Shown one piece after another: positions 56,470-64,000 of a DNA stretch of 64,000 nucleotides (positions are counted from its first letter, which is position 1; every line of letters begins with the position of its first letter). The stretch lies in the NCBI RefSeq assembly GCF_964275005.1, contig NW_027307652.1, forward strand, positions 124,001 through 188,000, read 5' to 3'. Origin of the DNA: Diadema setosum. Lineage: Eukaryota; Echinodermata; Echinoidea; Diadematoida; Diadematidae. The notes below the pieces were generated by a model, which worked only from the letters and a program-made list of their open reading frames with translations, did not search any database and was not told the DNA's origin. The translations under genes and the position numbers were made by a program.

Positions 56470-57559
56470 TTAGGTGATCCGAGTATCCTCTCGGATCACC
56501 TTCTGTATCTGTACGGATTCTTTGTTAGGTGATCCGAGTATCCTCTCGGATCACCTTCTGTATTTGTACGGATTCTTTGTTGGTTCTTCTTATTTCTGGA
56601 CAAAAGTTGTGTATCTACTTACTCAAAAAGTTCTCAGAGTATCAATTTCAAACTCATACCATATATGTATCATGTCCCAAAGACGACAAATTTTATGTAT
56701 CACTGTGATCAGTCGACCGTGACGTCACTATGACGTCATTATATGAAAACACATTTTCATTCATATCTCATTAATGGAATGGAATTTTTCAATGAAATTT
56801 ACGTCACATACATTTCAAGTTAAGCGCATTTTACTCATATTCTCAAAATGCATATTTTCTCTTAAAAAGTGCGCGTACGCGCGCGTTAAAATATTTGTAT
56901 GCTCAAATCGAGCTCAAAGTTTTTTTGCACACGTTTCAGACCATTTGGAGCATTTTTTGAAAAATTGAAAAAATTGGACGGACGCGTACGCGCGCGCCCA
57001 TATACGCACGTACAGCTCATACGCAATAGAAATTCCCCGTTTTTTCACACTTATCGGATGCGTAAATTGTCAAGGAATATTTCTACCAAGTTTCAAGTCG
57101 ATCCAACTCAATATGACGTCATACGGGCCCGTCAAAGTTGAATTTCCGCGCGCGCGTCAATGGCGATATACAGTGCAACAATGCAAAAAAAAACCGCCAA
57201 TTTTGAATCCGATTTTACTCGTCAGGATGGACGGTGACCCCCCATTTTCTTTACATATTCTGAAAGCTGATGAGTTGTACATGTCATTTCATGGGTTGGC
57301 GATGCTGAAAAAATGATTAAAAGATATCAAATTTCTTAATAAATTTTAAAAAGTAAATTTTCAAAATGACGTCATCAAATTTCAAGTTCACTCAAGCGTA
57401 TCTCACTTATTCTTTTGTTGATTTTCGTCCAAATTTCAATATAATGTAGCTTATTAAATGGTCTTTCAGTCATATAATAACAACATTTTGATTGGATGAC
57501 GGCATCACCTCGTAAAAAGGGATTAAAAGTAACATTGTCAAATTTGACCAGTTTACGTG
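56470..57559 (+). repeat. Beta module copy 11, lacking its head
   Basis: It starts directly at two hairpin cassettes. The GTGTATACC head, stem-loop and CTAG are absent. The CRE pair is near 56720-56738. Confidence 0.83.
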
Positions 57560-58906
57560 TTATCTCTATGGGAGTGCAGTTTTTCTGGAAATGAGAACTG
57601 ACATGACTATTTTTATCGAGCACTAGCTCACTTATGCTTCGGTGAATTTCTCCCATATTTTAGTATGTTGTAGCTGAGACTTTGGGCTATCGTGAATGTA
57701 CCCTTCGTTCTTTCATACGTTGTCGGCATCACGTCCAAAAACTTGGTTGAAATTAAAGCTTATCTTCGATGTATTGAAATATTTCTTCCTTTCTGCAACT
57801 TTCTTTGCAATAACTCAAGAAAATCATACCCTATCACCACCATGTTTTGCACATGTTTAGTTCTTGTCACGTCCATTATTTCATAAAATAACAACTACTT
57901 GATCACACACCATCTTGGGTATGTAAATTAGGGTCAAAGGTCATAAATGTTTCATCCTGTATCTTGGTGAATACATGTCCTATCTCTCCCATATTTTGCA
58001 CACGTAAAGACCATATTACAAGGATCATTTCACAAAATATCCATTTTTGGCTCAGATGCCATCTTGTCTGTGCAAAGTGGGGTCAAAGGTCATATGTACT
58101 TCTTCCTGTATCTTCGTTATGACGTGTTTTCTCTATGGCAGGGAATTTTTCTAGATGTGAAAATTGACATGATTGTCTTTATTGACGACTAGCTCACTTA
58201 CCCTTTGGTGAATTTCTTCCAGATTTTAGTATGTTGTAGCCAATTTAATACTCTTCAAGTTTTGTTCATCAAAGTTTTAATCGGATGATGTCTTCACCTC
58301 GTGAAAATGGATATAATGTAACCTTGTCAAATTTAACCAGTTTACGTGTTATATCTATGGGAGGAAATTTTTCTGGAAATGAAAATTGACATGACGGTCT
58401 TTATCGAGCACTAGCTCACTTACTCTTCGGTGAATTTCTCCCAGATTTTAGTATGTTGTAGCTGAGACTTTGAGCTGTTGTCAAGGTTTCTCTATTTTTT
58501 CATACGACGCCGAGATTATGTCAAAAAACTTGGTTGAAATCAAACTTATCTTCGATGTATTGAAATATTTCTTTCTTTCTGCAACTTTCTCTGCAATAAC
58601 TCAAGAAAAACACCCTCTATCATCCCCATATTTTGCACATGTTTAGTTCATGTCACGTACATTATTTCATAAAATAACAACTACTTGATCAGACGTCATC
58701 TTGGGTATGTAAATTAGGGTCAAAGGTCATAAATGTATCATCTTGTATCTTGGTGAATACATGTCTTATCTTTTCCATATTTTGCACACGTAAAGACCAT
58801 GTTACAAGGATCATTTCACAAAATAACCACTTTTTGCTCAGATGCCATCTTGGCTGTGCAAAGTGGGGCCAAAGGTCATATGTACTTCATTTTGTATCTT
58901 CGTTAT
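57560..58906 (+). repeat. Alpha modules between beta 11 and beta 12
   Basis: Full, short (near 58240) and full units. GGGGCCAAAGGTCA near 58865 is a decayed DR1 site. Confidence 0.82.
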
Positions 58907-60189
58907 AGTGTATACGGAATTTGGTACCAAAGATGGCAGACCTGACTCCCTTTTCTAAATGAGAATCCAAACATCACACGGCCAATGTTCCTAAACACAG
59001 ATGAAACCTGTATGGTCATGCCTATATTGGGATCAGAACTCAAATCATTGATTTTCGAAAAGATCGGATCACCTAATTTGTCAGTGTTGACAAATTCCAA
59101 GTCTAGTTAGGTGATCCGAGTATCCTCTCGGATCACCTTCTGTATCTGTACGGATTCTTTGTTAGGTGATCCGAGTATCCTTCGGATCACCTTCTGTATC
59201 TGTACGGATTCTTTTTCCTTCTTTATTTCTGGACAAAATTTGTGTAGAGATTAGCTCAAAAAGTCCTCTTCCTATCAATGTCAAAATTATACCATATATG
59301 TATCATGTCCCAAAGACGACGGGTCAAGTAAAATCGTAGTGATCAGTCGACCGTGACGTCACTATGACGTCATTATATGAAAACACATTTTCAATCATAT
59401 CTCATTAATGGAATGGAATTTTTCAATGAAATTTACGTCACGTAAATTTCAATTCAAGGGAATTCTACTCATGTTTTCAAAATTCATCGCCTCGTTAAAA
59501 CGTGCGCGTACGCGCGCGTTGAAATATTTGTATGCTCCAATCGCGCTCAAATTTTTTTTGCATACGTTTCAGACCATTTGGAGCATTTTTTGAAAAATTG
59601 AAAAAATCGGACGGACGCGTACGCGCGCGCACATATACGCACGCACAGCTCATATACAATAGAAATTTCCCGTTTTTTCACTTTGATCGGATGTCTGAAA
59701 TGTCAAGGAATATTTCTACCAAGTTTCAAGTCGATCCGACTCAATATGACGTCATACAGGCCCGTCAAAGTTGAAATTCCGCGCGCGCGTCAATGGCGAT
59801 ATACAGTGCAACTATGCAAAAAAACCGCCAATTTTAAATCCGATTTTACTCGTCAGGATGGACGGTGACCCCCCATTTTCTTTACATATTCTGAAAGCTG
59901 ATGAGTTGTACATGTCAATTCATGGGTTGGCGATGCTGAAAAAATGACTAAAAGATATCAGATTTCTTAATAAAATAAAAAAAGTAAATTTTCAAAATGA
60001 CGTCACCAAATTTCAAGTTCACTCGAGCGTATCTCACTTATCCTTCGTTAATTTTCTCCCAGATTTCAGTATGTTGTAGCTTATTTAATGTTCTTTTAAA
60101 AGTGTAATTACAAAATTTTGACTGGATGACGTTATCACCTCGTAAAAACGGATTGAAAGTAATGTTGTCAAATTTCACCAGTTTACGTG
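58907..60189 (+). repeat. Beta module copy 12
   Basis: CTAG lies at 59103-59106, followed by two hairpin cassettes, the second with the short loop. The CRE pair is near 59355-59373. Confidence 0.83.
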
Positions 60190-61300
60190 TTATCTCTACG
60201 GGAGTGCAGTTTTTCTTGGAATGAAAATTGACATGACTACCTTTATCGAGCACTAGCTCACTTACTCTACGGTGAATTTCTCCCAGATTTTAATATGTTG
60301 TAGCTGAGACTTTGGGCTATCGTGAATGTGTCCTCCATTTTTTCATACGATGTCGGGGTCACATTAAAAAACTTGGTTGAAATCAAAGCTTATCTTCGAT
60401 GTATTGAGATGTTTCTTTCTTTCTGCAACTTTATTTGCAATAAGTCAAGAAAAACAGCCCCTATCACCCCCAAATTTTGCACATGTTTAGTTCATGTCAT
60501 GTACATTATTTCATAAAATAACAACTTCTTGATCAGACACCATCTTCGGTATGTAAATTAGGGTCAAAGGTCATAAATGTTTCATCCTGTATCTTGGTGA
60601 ATACATGTTCTATCTCTCCCATATTTTGCACACGTAAAGACCATGTTACAAGAATCATTTCACAAAATAACTACTTTTTGCTCAGATGCCATCTTGTCTG
60701 TGCAAAGTGGGGTCAAATGTCATATGTACTTCTTTCTCTATCTTTGTTATGACGTGTTATCTCTATGGGAGTGCAGTTTTTTCTGCAAATGAAAATTGAC
60801 ATGACTATCTCTTTCGAGCACTAGCTCACTTATGCTTCGGTGAATTTCTCCCTGATTTTAATATGTTGTAGCTGAGACTTTGCACTATCATTACTGTTCA
60901 CATTGTTTTTTCATACGATGTCGGGATCACGTTAAAAAACTTGGTTGAAATTAAAGCTTATCTTCGATGTATTGAGATTTTCTTTCTTTCTGCAACTTTC
61001 TTTGCAATAACTCAAGAAAAACAGCCCCTATCACCCCCATATTTTGCACATGTTTAGTTCATGTCACGTACATTATTTCATAAAATAACAACTACTTGAT
61101 CGGACATCATCTTGGGTATGTAAATTAGGGTCAAAGGTCATAAATGTTTCATCCTGTATCTTGGTGAATACATGTCCTATCTTTCCCATATTTTGCACAC
61201 GCAAAGACCATGTTACAAGGATCATTTCACAAAATCACCACTTTTTGCTCAGATACCATCTTGGCTGTGTGGTCAAATATACTTCATTCTGTATCTTCGT
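60190..61300 (+). repeat. Alpha modules between beta 12 and beta 13
   Basis: Two alpha units, the second starting near 60758. The second unit's end has a short deletion (GGCTGTGTGGTCAAATA near 61262) that removes one DR1. Confidence 0.82.
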
Positions 61301-62490
61301 TAGTGTATACGGAATTCGGTACCAAAGATGGCAGGTCTGACTCCCTTTTCTCAATGAGAATCCAAACATCACACGGCAAATATCCCCTAAACGCAGATGA
61401 AACATTTATGGCCATGCCTATTGGGATCAGGATTTGAATCGTTGATTTCCAAATAGATCGGATCACCTAATTTGTCAGTGTTGACAAATTCCAAGTCTAG
61501 TTGGTTCTTCTTCTTCTTCTTCTTTATTTCTGGACAAAATTTGTGTAGAGGTTAGCTCAGAAAGTCCTCTTCCTATCAATTTCAAAATTATACCATATAT
61601 GTATCATGTCCCAAAGACGACAGATCTAATGTATAATAGTGATCAGTCGACCGTGACGTCACTGTGACGTCATTATATGAAAACACATTCTCAATCATAT
61701 CTCACTAATGGAATAGAGTTTTTCAATGAAATTTACGTCACATATATTACAAGTTATGCGCATTCTACTCATATTCTCAAAATTCATATTTTCTCTTAAA
61801 ACGTGCGCGTACGCGCGCGTTGAAATATTTGTATCCTCAAATCGAGCTCAAAATTTTTTTGCACACGTTTCAGACCATTTGGAGCATTTTTTGAAAAATT
61901 GAAAAAATCGGACGGACGCGTACGCGCGCGCACATATACGCACGCACAGCTCATATGCAATGAAAATTTCCCGTTTTTTCACTTTGATCGGATGTCTGAA
62001 ATGTCAAGGAATATTTCTACCAAGTTTCAAGTCAATCCCACTCAAAATGACGTCATACGGGCCCGTCAAAGTTGAAATTCCGCGCGCGCGTCAATGGCGA
62101 TATACAGTACAACAATGCCAAAAAACCGCCAATTTTAAATCCGATTTTACTCGTCAGGATGGACGGTGACCCCCCATTTTCTTTACATATTCTGAAAGCT
62201 GATGAGTTGTACATGTCATTTCATGGGTTGGCAATGCTGGAAAAATGATGAAAAGATATCAAATTTCTTAATAAATCAAAACAAGTCAATTTTCAAAATG
62301 ACGTCATCAAATTTCAAGTTTACTCGAGCGTATCTCACTTATCCTTAGTCAATTTTCACCCAGATTTCAGTATGCTGTAGCTTATTTAATACTCTATCAG
62401 TTTTGTAATAACACAATTTTGATTGAATGACAGCATGACCTCATAAAAATGAATTGAAAGTAACCTTGTCGAATTTGACCAGCTTACGTG
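61301..62490 (+). repeat. Beta module copy 13
   Basis: CTAG lies at 61497-61500, followed directly by TTGGTTCTTC and no cassette. This starts the first of two near-identical 1.82-kb units. Confidence 0.85.
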
Positions 62491-63268
62491 TTATCTCTAT
62501 GGGAGTGCAGTTTTTCTGGAAATGAAAATTGACATGACTGTCTTTTTCGAGCACTAGCTCACTTATGCTTCGGTGAATTTCTCCCAGATTTTAATATGTT
62601 GTAGCTGAGACTTTGGGCTATCGTGAATGTGCATTTTGTTTTTTCATACGATGTCGGGATCACGTCAATAAACGTGGTTGAATTTAAAGCTTATATTCGT
62701 TGTATTGAAATATTTCTTTCTTTCTGCAACTTTCTTTGCAATAACTCAAGAAAAACATACCCTATCAACACCATATTTTGTACATGCTTAGTTCATGTCA
62801 CGTTCATTATTTCATAAAATAACAACTACTTGATCAGATGCCATCTTGGTTATGTAAAGTAGGGTTAAAGGTCATAAATGTTTCATCCTGTATCTTGGTG
62901 AATACATCTCCTATCTTTCCCATATTTTGCACACGTAAAGACCATGTGACAAGGATCATATCACAAAATAACCACTTTTTGCTCAGATGACATCTTGTCT
63001 TTGCAAAGTGGGGTCAAAGGTCATATGTACTTCTTTCTTTATCGTCATTATGACGTGTTATCTCTATGGGAGGGAATTTTTCTAGATGTGAAAATTGACA
63101 TGATTGTCTTTATCGAGCACTAGCTCACTCACCCTTCGATGAATTTCTCCCAGATTTTAATATGTTGTAGCTGAGACTTTGCGCTATCGTAATGTGTCCT
63201 CCGTTTTTTCATACGACGTCAAAAGCACGTCGAAAAACTCGGCTTAAGTAATCAAAGCTTAGCTTCAT
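62491..63268 (+). repeat. Alpha module with cassette junction, copy 2
   Basis: Nearly identical to 55693-56469, including the rare ATTCGTTGTATTG and GACAGCATGACCTC variants. Confidence 0.85.
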
Positions 63269-64000
63269 TAGGTGATCCGAGTATCCTCTCGGATCACCTT
63301 CTGTATCTGTACGGATTCTTTGTTGGTTCTTCTTCTTCTTCTTCTTTATTTCTGGACAAAATTTGTGTAGAGGTTAGCTCAGAAAGTCCTCTTCCTATCA
63401 ATTTCAAAATTATACCATATATGTATCATGTCCCAAAGACGACAGATCTAATGTATAATAGTGATCAGTCGACCGTGACGTCACTGTGACGTCATTATAT
63501 GAAAACACATTCTCAATCATATCTCACTAATGGAATAGAGTTTTTCAATGAAATTTACGTCACATATATTACAAGTTATGCGCATTCTACTCATATTCTC
63601 AAAATTCATATTTTCTCTTAAAACGTGCGCGTACGCGCGCGTTGAAATATTTGTATCCTCAAATCGAGCTCAAAATTTTTTTGCACACGTTTCAGACCAT
63701 TTGGAGCATTTTTTGAAAAATTGAAAAAATCGGACGGACGCGTACGCGCGCGCACATATACGCACGCACAGCTCATATGCAATGAAAATTTCCCGTTTTT
63801 TCACTTTGATCGGATGTCTGAAATGTCAAGGAATATTTCTACCAAGTTTCAAGTCAATCCCACTCAAAATGACGTCATACGGGCCCGTCAAAGTTGAAAT
63901 TCCGCGCGCGCGTCAATGGCGATATACAGTACAACAATGCCAAAAAACCGCCAATTTTAAATCCGATTTTACTCGTCAGGATGGACGGTGACCCCCCATT
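63269..64000 (+). repeat. Beta module copy 14, cut by the window edge
   Basis: It starts with one hairpin cassette fused to alpha and lacks CTAG. From 63325 it matches 61503 onward with a period of 1822 bp, including the rare ATATATTACAAGTT variant. Confidence 0.85.

Larger units (their letters stand above)
42115..64000 (+). repeat. Satellite block B (interrupted by the foldback element)
   Basis: The same alpha and beta modules as block A, in the same orientation. It starts inside an alpha unit at about 42115, breaks at 42256 and resumes at 45135 at the corresponding alpha position. From 45135 to 47310 copies are degraded. From 47311 on the array is regular and runs off the window. Confidence 0.92.

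Overview
This is eukaryotic, intron-bearing, AT-rich intergenic DNA from an animal. The mix of a giant Helentron-type Helitron, PIF/Harbinger, pogo-, hAT- and foldback-like DNA transposons, LINE fragments and a tRNA-derived repeat suggests a marine invertebrate. An echinoderm or another non-vertebrate deuterostome is my best guess, from general resemblance only. No host protein-coding gene could be supported. Everything recognisable is repeat or mobile-element DNA.

Layout. (1) 1-19082 is a head-to-tail satellite-like array (block A). It has two alternating modules: alpha, about 565 bp, and beta, about 1.1-1.3 kb. Most beta copies carry a Helitron-like 3' terminus (stem-loop followed by CTAG), 0-2 copies of an 11-bp-stem hairpin cassette, four CRE-type TGACGTCA palindromes and long alternating purine/pyrimidine (Z-DNA-prone) tracts. 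Alpha carries two DR1-type GGTCAAAGGTCA elements. (2) 19083-42114 is an island of about 23 kb of unrelated DNA. It contains an internally deleted PIF/Harbinger element with two transposase exons (20715-24548), a LINE reverse-transcriptase remnant (26046-26513), small MITE-like inverted repeats, and an uninterrupted 3,299-codon Helitron/Helentron ORF on the minus strand (28659-38558). (3) 42115-64000 is a second satellite block (block B) in the same orientation as block A. It is interrupted at 42256-45134 by a 2.9-kb foldback-like transposon whose arms are built from a 13-bp minisatellite.

The Helitron protein is the only intact gene. Its order is PHD-like zinc finger, a C76-like cysteine protease domain, two OTU protease domains, five 22-residue basic repeats, a Cys-rich zinc domain, a HUH/Y2 Rep nuclease, a PIF1-type helicase and an AP-type endonuclease. 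Three deubiquitinase-like domains in one rolling-circle transposase is the most striking protein-level feature. The most striking DNA-level feature is the satellite itself, which looks like an amplified, head-to-tail family bearing Helitron-like ends and loaded with CRE, DR1, hairpin and Z-DNA motifs. Near-identical 1.82-kb units at the right edge and 1.13-kb dimers at 16.4-18.9 kb point to recent amplification. I cannot show that the island Helitron mobilises the satellite.
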